Notes under the pieces: generated by a model
What the model saw: the letters and a program-made list of their open reading frames with translations, nothing else
Databases searched by the model: none
What the model was told of the DNA's origin: nothing
Shown: in pieces, positions 27,124-37,391 of the stretch
Numbering within the stretch: position 1 is the stretch's first letter
Layout: the number at the start of each line of letters is the position of its first letter
Translations under genes and position numbers: made by a program
Assembly (NCBI RefSeq): GCF_003217325.1
Contig: NZ_QJTI01000014.1
Coordinates: 28,658-92,657 of the forward strand
DNA: 64,000 nucleotides
Direction of reading: 5' to 3'
DNA from: Rhodopseudomonas faecalis
Lineage (GTDB): Bacteria > Pseudomonadota > Alphaproteobacteria > Rhizobiales > Xanthobacteraceae

Positions 27124-28659
27124 ATGTTCGACAATCTGTCGGAAAAGCTTGGTGGCATTCTCGATCGACTGACCGGGCGCGGTGCGCTCAGTGAGGCCGA
27201 CGTCGATGCGGCGATGCGTGAAATCCGCCGCGCGCTGCTGGAAGCCGACGTCGCACTGGAAGTGGTGCGCAGCTTCACCGAGCGGGTGCGCGAGCAGGCG
27301 GTCGGCGCCACCGTGGTCAAGTCGGTCAAGCCCGGCCAGATGGTGGTCAAGATCGTCCATGACGAGCTGGTCGCCACGCTCGGCTCCGACGTTCAGGCGC
27401 TCGATCTCAACACCGTACCGCCGGTGCCGATCATGATGGTCGGTCTGCAGGGCTCCGGTAAAACCACCACCACCGCCAAGCTGGCGCGCCGCCTGACCGA
27501 GCGCGACAAGCGCAAGGTGCTGATGGCCTCGCTCGACGTCTATCGCCCGGCGGCGATGGAGCAGCTCGCGGTGCTCGGCCGCGATCTTGGCATCGACACG
27601 CTGCCGATCGTTGCCGGCCAGCAGCCCGCGCAGATTGCCCGCCGCGCCATCGAAGCCGCCAAGCTCGGCGGCTATGACGTGGTGATGCTCGATACCGCCG
27701 GTCGCACCACGCTCGACGAAGCGATGATGACCGAAGCGGCCGAGATCAAGGCGGTCGCCAATCCGCACGAAGTGCTGCTGGTCGCCGACAGTCTGACCGG
27801 CCAGGACGCCGTCAATCTGGCGCGCGCCTTCGACACCCAGGTCGGTCTGACCGGCATCGCGCTGACCCGTATCGACGGCGATGGCCGCGGCGGTGCGGCG
27901 CTGTCGATGCGCGCGGTCACCGGCAAGCCGATCAAGCTGATGGGCACCGGCGAAAAGACCGACGCGCTGGAAGATTTCCATCCGAGCCGCATCGCCGGCC
28001 GCATTCTCGGCATGGGCGACGTGGTGTCGCTGGTCGAAAAGGCCGCCGCCACGCTCGACGCCGAAAAGGCCGCGGCCGTCGCCGAGAAGATGCGCAAGGG
28101 CAAGTTCGACTTGGTCGATATGCGCGATCAGCTGCTGCAGATGTCCAAGATGGGCGGCATCGGCGGGCTGATGGGGCTGATGCCCGGCATCGCCAAGATG
28201 AAGAACCAGATTGCCGCCGCCGGCATCGACGACAAGATCCTCAATCGCCAGATCGCGATCATCGATTCGATGACCCGCGAGGAGCGCAAGAACCCGGACA
28301 TTCTCAAGGCCAGCCGCAAGAAGCGCATCGCCGCCGGCTGCGGCCTCAAGGTCGAGGACGTCAACAAGCTGCTCAAGATGCATCGCAACATGGCCGACAT
28401 GATGAAGGCCGTGGGCCGCGGCAAGGGCGGGCCGATGGCCGGCCTCGCCAAGGCGATGGGTTTTGGCGGCGGTCTGCCGTCCGCTGAAGAAATCAAAGCC
28501 ATGCAGGAAAAGGTGCAGGGCGGCGAACTTCCCGAACTGCCGAAGGAACTGCCGTCCAGCCTGCGCGGCGGCCTGCCCAACATCCCCGGCCTCACCGGGA
28601 TGAGCGGCAAGCCGACGCTGCCCGGCCTCGGCGGCTTCCCGTTCGGGAAGAAGAAATGA
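27124..28659 (+). CDS. ffh: Signal recognition particle protein Ffh
   Basis: This 511-residue protein is the SRP54 homologue that targets nascent membrane proteins to FtsY. The NG domain shows GLQGSGKTTTTAKLARRL, DTAGRTTLDEAMM and LTRIDGDGRGGAA. The methionine-rich M domain runs from about residue 325, with MGGIGGLMGLMPGIAKMKNQ and SMTREERKNP. Start at 27124 gives MFDNLSEKLGGILDRLTGRG, the usual N-terminus; a start at 27076 adds an unrelated tail. It heads the ffh-rpsP-rimM-trmD-rplS group, a widespread gene order. Confidence 0.97.
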   Translation: MFDNLSEKLGGILDRLTGRGALSEADVDAAMREIRRALLEADVALEVVRSFTERVREQAVGATVVKSVKPGQMVVKIVHDELVATLGSDVQALDLNTVPPVPIMMVGLQGSGKTTTTAKLARRLTERDKRKVLMASLDVYRPAAMEQLAVLGRDLGIDTLPIVAGQQPAQIARRAIEAAKLGGYDVVMLDTAGRTTLDEAMMTEAAEIKAVANPHEVLLVADSLTGQDAVNLARAFDTQVGLTGIALTRIDGDGRGGAALSMRAVTGKPIKLMGTGEKTDALEDFHPSRIAGRILGMGDVVSLVEKAAATLDAEKAAAVAEKMRKGKFDLVDMRDQLLQMSKMGGIGGLMGLMPGIAKMKNQIAAAGIDDKILNRQIAIIDSMTREERKNPDILKASRKKRIAAGCGLKVEDVNKLLKMHRNMADMMKAVGRGKGGPMAGLAKAMGFGGGLPSAEEIKAMQEKVQGGELPELPKELPSSLRGGLPNIPGLTGMSGKPTLPGLGGFPFGKKK

Positions 28660-28729
28660 GCCGTCGCGTCCTGACGAGCTGACCAATCACCGAAATAGCA
28701 AACTCAACGACCTCACTTAGGAGATATTG

Positions 28730-29053
28730 ATGTCCGTCGTTATCCGCCTCGCCCGTGCCGGCACCAAGAAGCGCCCGTTCTATCATGTGGTGGTTGCCGA
28801 CTCGCGCTTCCCCCGCGACGGCCGCTTCATCGAGCGTCTCGGCTACTTCAATCCGCTGCTGCCGAAGGACAACGAAGCCCGCCTCAAGCTCGACCTCGAC
28901 AAGGTCAAGGATTGGGTCGCCAAGGGTGCGCAGCCCTCGGACCGCGTCGCCCGTTTCCTCGACGCCGCCGGCATCAAGAAGCGCGAAGCCCGCAACAACC
29001 CGGTCAAGGCCGTGCCGCGCAAGGAGCGCAAGGCCGCCGAAGCCGGCAAGTAA
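28730..29053 (+). CDS. rpsP: 30S ribosomal protein S16
   Basis: This 107-residue protein is ribosomal protein S16, with [40 protein letters not shown] and the [12 protein letters not shown] block. The C-terminus is basic and extended, as usual in alphaproteobacteria. Start ATG at 28730 follows AGGAGATATTG; a TTG codon just before is not needed. It lies between ffh and rimM. Confidence 0.97.
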   Translation: MSVVIRLARAGTKKRPFYHVVVADSRFPRDGRFIERLGYFNPLLPKDNEARLKLDLDKVKDWVAKGAQPSDRVARFLDAAGIKKREARNNPVKAVPRKERKAAEAGK

Positions 29054-29062
29054 GCCGCTCGG

Positions 29063-29710
29063 TTGGCGCCGGTGAACGCAGGCAAATCGGCCAATGACGG
29101 CCCGGCCACCCCCTCGTCCCAACCGGACGAAGGTCAGCGCCGTGCCGATCCGCCGAATGTGGCCAGCGCACCGGCCAAGGCGGCCGATAAGCGGGTCTGC
29201 ATCGCCAGAATCGGCGCGCCGCATGGCGTGCGCGGCGCGGTCAAGCTGTGGCCGTTCACCGAGGACCCGCTCGCGATCCTCGATTACGGTCCGCTGACCA
29301 GCAAGGACGGCCATCGCCGTTTTGTGGTCGAGACCGCGCGCGAAGCCAAAGGCCATCTGGTGGCGACGCTTGAGGGCGTTGCCAGCCGCAATGATGCCGA
29401 ACGGCTCAATGGCGTCGAGCTCTATATCGACCGCGATCAGCTGCCGGGCACCGACGCCGACGAATACTACCACGCCGACCTGATCGGCCTCGCCGCGGAA
29501 ACCACCGCCGGCGAGGCGCTCGGCCGGGTGATCGCGGTCCATAATTTTGGCGCCGGCGACATTTTGGAAATCGCGCCGCCGTCCGGGCCGACGCTGCTGC
29601 TGCCGTTCAGCAATGCGGTGGTGCCGACCGTCGATATCGCGGGCGGCCGGCTTTTGATCGAGCCGCCCGGCGAGATCGAGGGCGATACGCCCGACCATCC
29701 CGAGGCCTGA
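29063..29710 (+). CDS. rimM: Ribosome maturation factor RimM
   Basis: RimM helps fold the 3' domain of 16S rRNA. The family core begins [20 protein letters not shown] and includes [19 protein letters not shown] and the PRC-barrel end [11 protein letters not shown]. There is no ATG near the start: the frame opens with TTG at 29063 (215 residues) or GTG at 29072. The 40 or so residues before the core are Pro/Ala-rich and poorly conserved, so the true start could also be a later non-ATG codon. It is 9 bp after rpsP. Confidence 0.9.
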   Translation: MAPVNAGKSANDGPATPSSQPDEGQRRADPPNVASAPAKAADKRVCIARIGAPHGVRGAVKLWPFTEDPLAILDYGPLTSKDGHRRFVVETAREAKGHLVATLEGVASRNDAERLNGVELYIDRDQLPGTDADEYYHADLIGLAAETTAGEALGRVIAVHNFGAGDILEIAPPSGPTLLLPFSNAVVPTVDIAGGRLLIEPPGEIEGDTPDHPEA

Positions 29711-29721
29711 GCCTCCACCAC

Positions 29722-29813
29722 AGCCGTCCTGCCCGGGCTTGTGCCGGGCATTCGGGTTTGTGTACCTCGCAACGAACAAGCCCTTACATGGCCGGACAAC
29801 CGGCCATGACGAT
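29722..29813. repeat. Divergent copy of the palindromic intergenic repeat
   Basis: GTCCTGCCCGGGCTTGTGCC at the left and GGCCGGACAACCGGCCATGA at the right are recognisable arms, but the middle block differs from the main family. It separates rimM from trmD. Confidence 0.55.
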
Positions 29814-29830
29814 TTGCAGGTTTGGCCCTG

Positions 29831-30559
29831 ATGACCTGGCGCGCCACCGTCCTCACGCTGTTTCCCGACATGTTCCCCGGGCCGCTCGGCTTCAGCCTCG
29901 CCGGCCGCGGGCTGGCGACCGGGCTATGGAGCCTGGAAGCGCGCGACATTCGCGACGCCGCCACCGACCGCCACCGCAGCGTTGACGACACCCCGGCCGG
30001 CGGCGGCCCGGGCATGGTGCTGCGCGCCGACGTGCTGGCCCGGGCGATCGACGCGGTGCCGGACCTTGAGGGACGGCCGCGGCTGGTGATGAGCCCGCGC
30101 GGCCGGCCGCTGACCCAGGCGAGGGTTGCGGAACTGGCGGCCGGGCCGGGTCCGCTGATCGTGTGCGGCCGTTTTGAGGGCATCGACCAGCGCGTGATCG
30201 ACGCCAGACAGCTCGAAGAGGTCTCGATCGGCGATTATGTGCTGTCGGGCGGCGAAATCGCCGCGCTGACGCTGATCGACGCCTGCGTCCGGCTGCTGCC
30301 CGGGGTGATGGGCAAGCTGGAATCCTCGACCGACGAGAGCTTTTCGGCCGGCCTCCTCGAATACCCGCAATATACCCGTCCGCAGCTGTTTGAGGGCTTG
30401 CCGATCCCGGAAATCCTGCTGTCGGGCGACCATGCCAAGGTCGCGGCCTGGCGCCGCGCCGAGGCGGAACAGCTCACCCAAACCCGGCGTCCGGACCTGC
30501 TGGCGGCATCGCGACACCCCGTTTGCCAAAAACCGCCAAAAAACGCGACGGATGGGTGA
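29831..30559 (+). CDS. trmD: tRNA (guanine37-N1)-methyltransferase
   Basis: This 242-residue SPOUT-class enzyme methylates N1 of G37. It shows [43 protein letters not shown] and the knotted SAM site [15 protein letters not shown]. The ATG at 29831 is the family start; a TTG three codons upstream is ignored. It follows rimM after a 120-bp gap that includes a degenerate repeat, and rplS follows. Confidence 0.97.
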   Translation: MTWRATVLTLFPDMFPGPLGFSLAGRGLATGLWSLEARDIRDAATDRHRSVDDTPAGGGPGMVLRADVLARAIDAVPDLEGRPRLVMSPRGRPLTQARVAELAAGPGPLIVCGRFEGIDQRVIDARQLEEVSIGDYVLSGGEIAALTLIDACVRLLPGVMGKLESSTDESFSAGLLEYPQYTRPQLFEGLPIPEILLSGDHAKVAAWRRAEAEQLTQTRRPDLLAASRHPVCQKPPKNATDG

Positions 30560-30673
30560 CAACGGTTTTCCGATGCCTTATAGGAGCCCCAAATCCGCGA
30601 ACAGGCAGGATAACTGGATACTCGCGCAGCCTTATGCCGGGATGGCCGGGCGCGCTGCCGATGGAGAATTGCA

Positions 30674-31057
30674 ATGAACCTGATTCAGCAGCTCGAGAAA
30701 GAGCAATTCGATAAGTTGTCCGCCGGCAAGGACATTCCGGAATTCGGACCGGGCGACACCGTGGTCGTCAACGTCAAGGTGGTCGAAGGCGAGCGTTCGC
30801 GCGTCCAGGCCTATGAAGGCGTTTGCATCGGCCGTTCCGGCGGTGGCCTGAACGAGAGCTTCACCGTGCGCAAGATTTCGTACGGCGAGGGCGTTGAGCG
30901 CGTGTTCCCGCTGCTGTCGCCGATGATCGACTCGATCAAGGTGGTGCGCCGCGGCAAGGTGCGTCGCGCCAAGCTGTATTACCTGCGCAATCTGCGCGGC
31001 AAGTCGGCCCGCATCGTCGAGAAGAAGCAGGACCGCGCTGCGGTTGCCGCGAAGTAA
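30674..31057 (+). CDS. rplS: 50S ribosomal protein L19
   Basis: This 127-residue ribosomal protein L19 begins [20 protein letters not shown] and carries [31 protein letters not shown] and the [20 protein letters not shown] block. It is the last gene of the ffh-rplS cluster and is followed directly by a strong terminator. Confidence 0.98.
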   Translation: MNLIQQLEKEQFDKLSAGKDIPEFGPGDTVVVNVKVVEGERSRVQAYEGVCIGRSGGGLNESFTVRKISYGEGVERVFPLLSPMIDSIKVVRRGKVRRAKLYYLRNLRGKSARIVEKKQDRAAVAAK

Positions 31058-31365
31058 GTTCGCGCTCCCATCCAATCTGCGGAAAAGCGCGGCTCAGCCG
31101 CGCTTTTTTGTTGCCCGGCAGCATGAGCCGACCTGCGATTTCCGAGCGTTGTCGGCCGCGTGCGACGTGGTATAGGAATGGAATGTTTCCAGATCGCCTG
31201 CCCGCAACCTTGATCGTGCTCGACGACCGCAGCCGCCTGCCTTGGCGGTTTTTCGGACGTCTCACCACCGCCGGGCTGATGAACTGACGCGATTGCGCGC
31301 AGCGACCTGATCACCTGCGCACCCTGCTGCTCCGACAATTCAATTTGGTTTCGAGGACTGACGCT
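31058..31365. other. Gap between rplS and leuC
   Basis: About 308 bp with the rplS terminator at 31083 and then the leuC promoter/leader. I see no leader peptide with a leucine run and no other gene. A CGAGGACTG ribosome site lies before leuC. Confidence 0.5.
31083..31109 (+). terminator. Rho-independent terminator after rplS
   Basis: AAGCGCGGC / GCCGCGCTT stem with a three-base loop is followed by six T residues, about 25 bp after the stop codon. Confidence 0.93.
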
Positions 31366-32778
31366 ATGTCCGCTGCAAAGCCCACCACGCTGTACGACAA
31401 GATCTGGAACGACCATCTGGTCCATGAGGCCGAGGACGGCACCTGCCTGCTCTATATCGACCGCCATCTGGTGCACGAAGTCACCAGCCCGCAGGCGTTC
31501 GAAGGTCTGCGCACCGCCGGCCGCAAGGTGCACGCGCCGGAGAAAACCTTGGCCGTGGTCGATCACAACGTGCCGACCACCGATCGCAGCAAGCCCAATC
31601 CCGATCCGGAAAGCGCCGATCAGATCGCCGCGCTCGCCGAAAACGCCCGCGAATTCGGCATCACCTATTTCAACGAATTCGATAAGCGCCAGGGCGTGGT
31701 GCACGTGATCGGCCCGGAGCAGGGGTTTACGCTGCCCGGCACCACCATCGTGTGCGGTGACAGCCACACCTCGACCCATGGCGCGTTCGGCGCGCTGGCG
31801 CATGGCATCGGCACCTCGGAAGTCGAGCACGTGCTCGCGACCCAGACGCTGATCCAGAAGAAGGCCAAGAACATGCGCGTGACCGTCGACGGCAAGCTGC
31901 CGGACGGCGTCACCGCCAAGGACGTGATCCTGGCCATCATCGGCGAGATCGGCACCGCTGGCGGCACCGGCTATGTGCTTGAATATGCTGGCGAAGCGAT
32001 CCGTTCCCTGTCGATGGAAGGCCGCATGACGGTCTGCAACATGTCGATCGAAGGCGGCGCCCGTGCCGGCCTGATCGCGCCCGACCAGAAGGCCTATGAG
32101 TTCCTCAAGGGCCGCCCGCTCGCCCCGAAGGGCGACGCCTGGGAAGCCGCGCTGCGCTATTGGGATACGCTGCGCTCCGACGACGGCGCGCATTTCGACA
32201 CCGAGCTGCGCCTCGACGCCGCGGCGCTGCCGCCGATCGTCACCTGGGGCACCTCGCCGGAAGACGTGATCTCGATCACCGGCCGCGTGCCGAACCCGGC
32301 CGACATCGCCGATGAAGCCAAGCGCATCTCCAAGGAGCGCGCGCTGGCCTATATGGGCCTGACCCCGGGCACCAAGATCACCGACATCAAGATCGACCGG
32401 ATGTTCATCGGCTCGTGCACCAACGGCCGCATCGAAGACCTGCGCGCCGCGGCCAAGATCGCCGAGGGCAAGACCGTCAACGCCAATGTCAACGCCATCA
32501 TCGTGCCGGGCTCGGGCTTGGTGAAGGAACAGGCCGAGGCCGAGGGTCTGGACAAGATCTTCATCAAGGCCGGCTTTGAATGGCGCGAGCCGGGCTGCTC
32601 GATGTGCCTCGCCATGAATCCCGACAAGCTGGCGCCGAATGAGCGCTGCGCTTCGACCTCGAACCGCAACTTCGAAGGCCGCCAGGGTTTTAAGGGCCGC
32701 ACCCATCTGGTGTCGCCGGCCATGGCAGCTGCGGCGGCGATCGCCGGCCACTTCGTCGACGTCCGCGACTGGAAGTAA
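31366..32778 (+). CDS. leuC: 3-isopropylmalate dehydratase large subunit
   Basis: This 470-residue aconitase-family subunit works with LeuD to isomerise 2- and 3-isopropylmalate in leucine synthesis. Iron-sulfur cysteines are seen in [13 protein letters not shown] and [11 protein letters not shown], and the substrate loop [20 protein letters not shown] is intact. Start at 31366 ([17 protein letters not shown]) follows a ribosome site; the frame from 31345 is only seven residues longer. The leuD gene is not adjacent but 1.75 kb further on. Confidence 0.97.
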   Translation: MSAAKPTTLYDKIWNDHLVHEAEDGTCLLYIDRHLVHEVTSPQAFEGLRTAGRKVHAPEKTLAVVDHNVPTTDRSKPNPDPESADQIAALAENAREFGITYFNEFDKRQGVVHVIGPEQGFTLPGTTIVCGDSHTSTHGAFGALAHGIGTSEVEHVLATQTLIQKKAKNMRVTVDGKLPDGVTAKDVILAIIGEIGTAGGTGYVLEYAGEAIRSLSMEGRMTVCNMSIEGGARAGLIAPDQKAYEFLKGRPLAPKGDAWEAALRYWDTLRSDDGAHFDTELRLDAAALPPIVTWGTSPEDVISITGRVPNPADIADEAKRISKERALAYMGLTPGTKITDIKIDRMFIGSCTNGRIEDLRAAAKIAEGKTVNANVNAIIVPGSGLVKEQAEAEGLDKIFIKAGFEWREPGCSMCLAMNPDKLAPNERCASTSNRNFEGRQGFKGRTHLVSPAMAAAAAIAGHFVDVRDWK

Positions 32779-32836
32779 CGACAGCGGAAGCAACAAGGCT
32801 GGAAGTCATCACTTCCAACTTGCCACACCGAAACGC

Positions 32837-32863
32837 AACAGGCGCCCTCGCGGCGCCTGTTTT
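32837..32863 (+). terminator. Terminator after leuC
   Basis: AACAGGCGCC and GGCGCCTGTT form a perfect 10-bp stem with a five-base loop, followed by a short T-rich tract (TTTGCTTTG). Confidence 0.8.
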
Positions 32864-32919
32864 GCTTTGTGGCTCGGTTGATAGCAGCGGCGGTTGATAC
32901 TCACCTCGCCGCCTCTCCG

Positions 32920-33009
32920 CGTCATGGCCGGGCTCGTCCCGGCCATCCACGTCTTTGAATTGGCACCGCCGCTAAGACGTGGATGCCCGCGACAAGCGCG
33001 GGCATGACG
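32920..33009. repeat. ~90-bp palindromic intergenic repeat, copy 4
   Basis: CGTCATGGCCGGGCTCGTCC at the left and GACAAGCGCGGGCATGACG at the right, with AAGACGTGGATGCCCGCGA inside. This is one of the best-conserved copies. It follows the leuC terminator. Confidence 0.9.
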
Positions 33010-33061
33010 AGTCATCGGTTCGGCCGATGGATTAGTTCACGCGCTACGCGCGCAAGAATAA

Positions 33062-33370
33062 CTACCAAGACGGATCGAGCCCGTAGCCGTGATAGAATGG
33101 AAAGAACGGCGACATGCCACTCGGCCGCGCTGGCGTGAGCGCGCGGGCATCGCTGGGGCGCTTGGCGACGCGGCTACCGCGGCGATGATGATAGCGGGCG
33201 CGCTGAGCATCGCGGCGCCGCGCGCTGAAATCAGTTACGGGCGTCGTCATCGCAGCCAAGTCGTCGCTGATCACACAAGGCGAGGGCGACGCCTGGCTGG
33301 CCGCGGCGGGGCTGGCCAGCGCGGCCAGCAGCAAGGTGGCAGCAATACACAATCCGACCCGGGCACTCAT
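33062..33370 (-). CDS. Small exported protein, unknown function
   Basis: The 102-residue product has a signal peptide (MSARVGLCIAATLLLAALAS then PAAASQA) and a basic, low-complexity mature part rich in Arg and Pro, ending SPFFPFYHGYGLDPSW. I recognise no domain. Start ATG at 33370 is chosen because it begins right at the signal peptide; the longer frame to 33469 adds 33 residues with no signal features. It may be a genus-level small periplasmic protein. Confidence is moderate because of length and composition. Confidence 0.55.
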   Translation of the reverse strand: MSARVGLCIAATLLLAALASPAAASQASPSPCVISDDLAAMTTPVTDFSARRRDAQRARYHHRRGSRVAKRPSDARALTPARPSGMSPFFPFYHGYGLDPSW

Positions 33371-33588
33371 GGCTGTCTCCATGCGCGGCATTGGGCAACG
33401 AGCGAACGCGCGCGACTTGAGCAGTGTCAAACGAACAGGGCGCCGGTTCGCGCAACCAAAACCCGTCACACCAAAAAGCTAAAGCGCTTTTGGTTGTGAG
33501 GACATCACAACCGACGGTCAAATTTGATGGTTCGCGCGTGCCCGGCGCGAACCGAAATCCGGCTCGCTCCCAGCCGCCGCGCCACGCC

Positions 33589-33915
33589 TCAGCCGCGCCG
33601 CCAAAAGCAATTCATGCGCGGCACGATCACCGTGCCGCTCGGCCGGTATTCCTGCACATAATAGGCGGTGCAATCGCGCACCGCGTTGCGGCCGGGGAAA
33701 TAGCGCGGATAGACGCCGTAACCATCGGGCTGATAGCGCGGATAGACCCGCAGCCGGGTCGGCGGCCGGGAGCTACGGCTCTGCGCCGACAGTTCGGTCG
33801 GCGCCGCCGTTACGGCCGCGCTGCTGGCGCTCTGCGCCGCCGCCGTGCCGGCCAGCGTCGGCAGTCCGATCATGGCCGCGATCAACGCCAATTCGATGAT
33901 ACCAAGCCGCCTCAT
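33589..33915 (-). CDS. Small exported protein, unknown function
   Basis: This 108-residue protein has a signal peptide (MRRLGIIELALIAAMIGLPT then LAGTAAAQS). The mature part is Ser/Ala-rich and then has VYPRYQPDGYGVYPRYFPGR, with a duplicated VYPRY, and a C-terminal YYVQEYRPSGTVIVPRMNCF containing two Cys in all. The YPRYxPG and NCxWR-like pattern recurs in small secreted proteins of this family, from memory, but I know no function. An ATG at 33930 would add five residues. It is divergent from the zincin at 34029. Confidence 0.65.
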   Translation of the reverse strand: MRRLGIIELALIAAMIGLPTLAGTAAAQSASSAAVTAAPTELSAQSRSSRPPTRLRVYPRYQPDGYGVYPRYFPGRNAVRDCTAYYVQEYRPSGTVIVPRMNCFWRRG

Positions 33916-34028
33916 CCTGCACCCCCGCATCCGCGCCCCGAGCGACGGTCTCCGATCGGCACCGTGCCGTCAACACTATCGCGAGGAGACTTTTTGCGCA
34001 TCCGCGGCCGATCTTCTACGATGAAACC

Positions 34029-34445
34029 ATGTGGATCACTGCAAAATCGCCATCGCTCGCCGAACTGGAGCAGATGGCTCATGAAATGTTCGCCGGCCTG
34101 CCGGAGGATTTCCGCGCGCTGTGCGAGGGGCTGATCATCCGGGTCGATGATTTTCCGACCGAGGAGGTGATGAACGAGATCGGCGCGGAGACCGAATTCG
34201 ACCTGCTCGGCCTGTTTCAGGGCGTTGGCCTGCCGCAGCAGAGCCATGACGACATCGCCCGGCTGCCCAACATGATCTGGCTGTATCGCCGCCCGATCCT
34301 GGATTATTGGGCCGAAAACGACGAAACGCTCGGCCATGTGGTGCGCCATGTGCTGGTGCACGAGATCGGCCACCATTTCGGCCTGTCCGACGAGGACATG
34401 GAGGCGATCGAAGCCGAGGCCGAGGAAGACGCGCTGCCCGGCTAA
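34029..34445 (+). CDS. Small zinc metallopeptidase-like protein (MTIX/DUF1025 family)
   Basis: This 138-residue protein contains HEIGHHFGLSDED (His111, Glu112, His115, Asp121), the minimal zincin motif of the small family often named 'possibl zinc metallo-peptidase'. The rest is acidic and short, with PNMIWLYRRPILDYW as a family block. No signal peptide is seen, so it is likely cytoplasmic. Its substrate and even protease activity are unproven. It lies just before leuD with 84 bp between them, in the same direction. Confidence 0.88.
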   Translation: MWITAKSPSLAELEQMAHEMFAGLPEDFRALCEGLIIRVDDFPTEEVMNEIGAETEFDLLGLFQGVGLPQQSHDDIARLPNMIWLYRRPILDYWAENDETLGHVVRHVLVHEIGHHFGLSDEDMEAIEAEAEEDALPG

Positions 34446-34529
34446 CGGCGATCATCAATCGGCAAAAACGCCCTTGGAGCGGCGCGGCTGCCGGGCTAAA
34501 ACGCCGGTCTCATCAGGGAAATCATCGAC

Positions 34530-35135
34530 ATGGACAAGTTCACCACGCTGGAAGGCGTCGCCGCGCCCTTGAAGATCATCAATGTCGATACCGACATGAT
34601 CATCCCCAAGCAGTACCTGAAGACCATCAAGCGCACCGGTCTCGGCAAGGGCCTGTTCTCGGAACAGCGCTATCGCGACGACGGCAGCGAGAACCCGGAC
34701 TTCGTGCTCAACAAGCCCGCCTATCGCGGCACCAAGATTCTGATCGCCGGCGACAATTTCGGCTGCGGCTCGAGCCGCGAGCACGCGCCCTGGGCGCTGC
34801 TCGATTTCGGCATCCGCTGCGTGATCTCGACCTCGTTCGGCGACATTTTTTACAACAACTGCTTCAAGAACGGCGTGCTGCCGATCCGCGTGTCGCAGGC
34901 CGATCTCGACAAGCTGTTCGACGACGCCGAGCGCGGCTCGAACGCCACCATGACCATCGATCTGCCGAACCAGGAAATCCGTGGTCCGGACGGCGGCAAG
35001 GTCAAGTTCGAGATCGATCCGTTCCGCAAGCACTGCCTGATCAACGGCCTCGACGATATCGGCCTGACGCTGGAGAAAAAGGCCGCGATCGACAGCTTTG
35101 AGGCCAAGGCCAAGCAGGAACGCGCCTGGGCCTGA
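34530..35135 (+). CDS. leuD: 3-isopropylmalate dehydratase small subunit
   Basis: This 201-residue swivel-domain subunit completes isopropylmalate isomerase with LeuC. Marks are [39 protein letters not shown], the [17 protein letters not shown] loop and [17 protein letters not shown]. Its distance from leuC suggests separate transcription or a long message including the small genes between. A strong hairpin follows at 35144. Confidence 0.97.
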   Translation: MDKFTTLEGVAAPLKIINVDTDMIIPKQYLKTIKRTGLGKGLFSEQRYRDDGSENPDFVLNKPAYRGTKILIAGDNFGCGSSREHAPWALLDFGIRCVISTSFGDIFYNNCFKNGVLPIRVSQADLDKLFDDAERGSNATMTIDLPNQEIRGPDGGKVKFEIDPFRKHCLINGLDDIGLTLEKKAAIDSFEAKAKQERAWA

Positions 35136-35522
35136 TCTGGTCACGGCCGCCACAGCGCGTGGCGGCCGCTCACTACTCCCGAGCCTTCGTCTGGCCCGCT
35201 GACGGGCCGGACATGCCGCCGCTCCGCAATCAGCTCGGACGCGCGGCGCAGCAACTTTTGCGCGATGTGACGCGCACCCGCCGGGCCATGATCAGCCTGC
35301 GCTGACCCCGGTTTTCAGCATGATTTCTTGCACAGATTGGACATCGACCCGCGCGGTACACGCCGTAGTCGTACGAGGCAACTGCGAGCTGTTCGCGTAA
35401 CCTTCGATAAAGGGGCGCGTCCTAGTGTCGCGACATCAATTCCGTCGTGCGGACTGTTTGTTCGCTTAGCGAACGACGGGTGCGACACGACCCGCGGCCA
35501 GACAGATATTTAGGATAGTCCG
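35136..35522. other. 387-bp gap between leuD and the chemoreceptor gene
   Basis: Apart from the leuD hairpin I see no gene or repeat-family copy. The last 150 bp, with several AT-richer patches and the palindromic TTCGCTTAGCGAA near 35460, probably contain the promoter of the chemoreceptor gene. Confidence 0.45.
35144..35168 (+). terminator. Hairpin after leuD
   Basis: CGGCCGCCAC and GTGGCGGCCG form a perfect 10-bp stem with a five-base loop, nine bases after the stop. There is no T-run, so it is a candidate rather than a proven terminator. Confidence 0.55.
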
Positions 35523-37214
35523 ATGAAGATTCGTCTCTCGATTTCGATGATGATCGTTATTTTCGCGGCCACGGTTGCGGTGGGGCTCGCGGCGATGCTG
35601 ACCACCAGCACGCTGGCGCTGAAGCAATTGCGGGTCGGCGGGCCGCTGTACACGCAGATCAAGCTCGGCAACGATCTGGTCGCCGATATCCTGCCGCCGC
35701 CGGCCTACATCATCGAAGCCTATCTGGAAGCGACGCTGGCGCTGCGCCAGCCGGCCGACCTGTCCGACCATGCCGCCAAGCTGGCGAAGCTCCATAAGGA
35801 TTACAGCGAGCGCAAGGATTACTGGACCAAGTCCGATCTTGACGACGGCATCAAGAAACTACTGACCGCGGATTCCGACGCCGAGGTGCAGAAGTTCTGG
35901 AGCACCGCCGAGAATGAGCTGCTGCCGGCGCTGGCCAAGGGCGACATGGCGCAGGCCAACGCCGCCTATGCCAAGCTCGAAGCGAGCTATCTGGCGCATC
36001 GCGCCATCATCGACGCCATCGTCACCAAGGCCATCGAAGGCAATGCGGCGCTCGAGACCACCGCGGCGACCGAGGTCGGCAGCTATTCCGCCGTGGTCTG
36101 GACGGTGTCGGGGCTGGTGATCACCATCATCGCGCTCGGCGTGTTCGGCATCGCGATCGGCCTGGTGCGGCCGGTGGTGCGCCTGACCGCTGCGATGGAG
36201 GGCATGGCCGCCGGCAATCTCGCCATCGAGATCCCCGGCGCCGACCGCGGCGACGAAATCGGCGGCATGGCCAAGGCGGTGTCGGCGATCCGGGAGAATG
36301 CTGAGCAGAAAGCGCGCGACGAAGCCGAGGCTAAGCGCCGTCAGGACCAACTGGCCGCGGAGCAGCGCAAGGCGGATATGGCCCGGCTCGCCGATTCCTT
36401 CGAAGGCGCGGTCGGCGAGATCGTCGAGACCGTGTCCACGGCCGCGAACGAGCTGGAGCAGGCCGCCAACACGCTGCTGACCAGCGCAGAGCGATCGCTG
36501 ACGCTGGCAACTGGCGTGGCCCAGTCCTCCGAACAGGCCTCCAGCAGCGTGCAATCGGTCGCCTCGGCCAGCGAGGAACTGACCGCGTCGGTGCATGAAA
36601 TCAGCCGCCAGGTTCACACCTCGGCGCAGGTGGCGACCCAGGCGGTCGACCAGGCCAGCAAGACCAACAACCGGGTCAGCGAACTCAGCAATGCCGCCGC
36701 CCGGATCGGCGACGTGGTCGAGCTGATCAACACCATTGCTGGCCAGACCAATCTCTTGGCGCTGAACGCCACCATCGAAGCGGCGCGGGCCGGCGAAGCC
36801 GGGCGCGGCTTTGCGGTGGTGGCTTCCGAGGTCAAGGCGCTGGCGGAACAGACCGCGCGGGCGACCGGCGAGATCGGCCAGCAGATCAACGGCATTCAGG
36901 CCGCGACCGCGGAGTCGGTTTCGGCGATCCAGGAAATCGGCGGCATCATCCGGCAGATGTCGGAGATTTCGTCCACCATCGCTTCGGCGGTCGAGGAGCA
37001 GGGCGCGGCGACCCAGGAGATTTCCGGTAGCATCCAATCGGCGGCGCAGGGCACCTCGCAAGTGACCGCCGATATTTCGAGCGTCCAGGGTGGCGCCCGT
37101 GAGACCGGAGCCGCTTCGGCGCAGGTGTTGTCGGCGGCGCAATCGTTGGCCGGCGAGAGCAATCGGCTCAAGGCCGAAGTCAGCAATTTCCTGCGCTCGG
37201 TGCGGGCGGCCTAA
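35523..37214 (+). CDS. Methyl-accepting chemotaxis protein
   Basis: This 563-residue chemoreceptor has a transmembrane helix at about residues 8-30, a helical periplasmic sensing part to about 190 and a second helix around 192-218. A HAMP domain with [20 protein letters not shown] comes next, followed by a cytoplasmic signalling domain. The hairpin tip [20 protein letters not shown] and [20 protein letters not shown] are fully conserved. The ligand is unknown, and no CheR-binding pentapeptide is present at the C-terminus. It stands alone, without che genes nearby. Confidence 0.96.
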   Translation: MKIRLSISMMIVIFAATVAVGLAAMLTTSTLALKQLRVGGPLYTQIKLGNDLVADILPPPAYIIEAYLEATLALRQPADLSDHAAKLAKLHKDYSERKDYWTKSDLDDGIKKLLTADSDAEVQKFWSTAENELLPALAKGDMAQANAAYAKLEASYLAHRAIIDAIVTKAIEGNAALETTAATEVGSYSAVVWTVSGLVITIIALGVFGIAIGLVRPVVRLTAAMEGMAAGNLAIEIPGADRGDEIGGMAKAVSAIRENAEQKARDEAEAKRRQDQLAAEQRKADMARLADSFEGAVGEIVETVSTAANELEQAANTLLTSAERSLTLATGVAQSSEQASSSVQSVASASEELTASVHEISRQVHTSAQVATQAVDQASKTNNRVSELSNAAARIGDVVELINTIAGQTNLLALNATIEAARAGEAGRGFAVVASEVKALAEQTARATGEIGQQINGIQAATAESVSAIQEIGGIIRQMSEISSTIASAVEEQGAATQEISGSIQSAAQGTSQVTADISSVQGGARETGAASAQVLSAAQSLAGESNRLKAEVSNFLRSVRAA

Positions 37215-37236
37215 CGGCTGGGCGCATCTGCTCACC

Positions 37237-37353
37237 ACACGCCGTCAATCCGGGGCGCGCCATAGGCGCGAGCCCGGAATCTCGATCTGGCTCGGACTAA
37301 ACGATCAACAAGCTCGGGATTCCGGGTTCGCGAGCGAGCGCTCGCGCCCCGGA
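37237..37353. repeat. GGAATGAC/ATTCCGGG-type palindromic repeat
   Basis: A different intergenic repeat: GCGCGAGCCCGGAATCTCGA near 37266, then GATTCCGGGTTCGCGAGCGA, then CTCGCGCCCCGGAATGACAC. The arms are mutually complementary. A half copy with GATTCCGGGTTCGCGAGCTA lies at 52772. It separates convergent genes. Confidence 0.8.
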
Positions 37354-37391
37354 ATGACACTGCCCTTGATGACAGCGCGCCGCCGTCCGGA

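Noticed and set aside
26869..28686. 605-codon open frame opposite ffh
   Set aside because: Shadow of a well-conserved ffh gene; composition is His/Asp/Arg-rich without any recognisable family motif.
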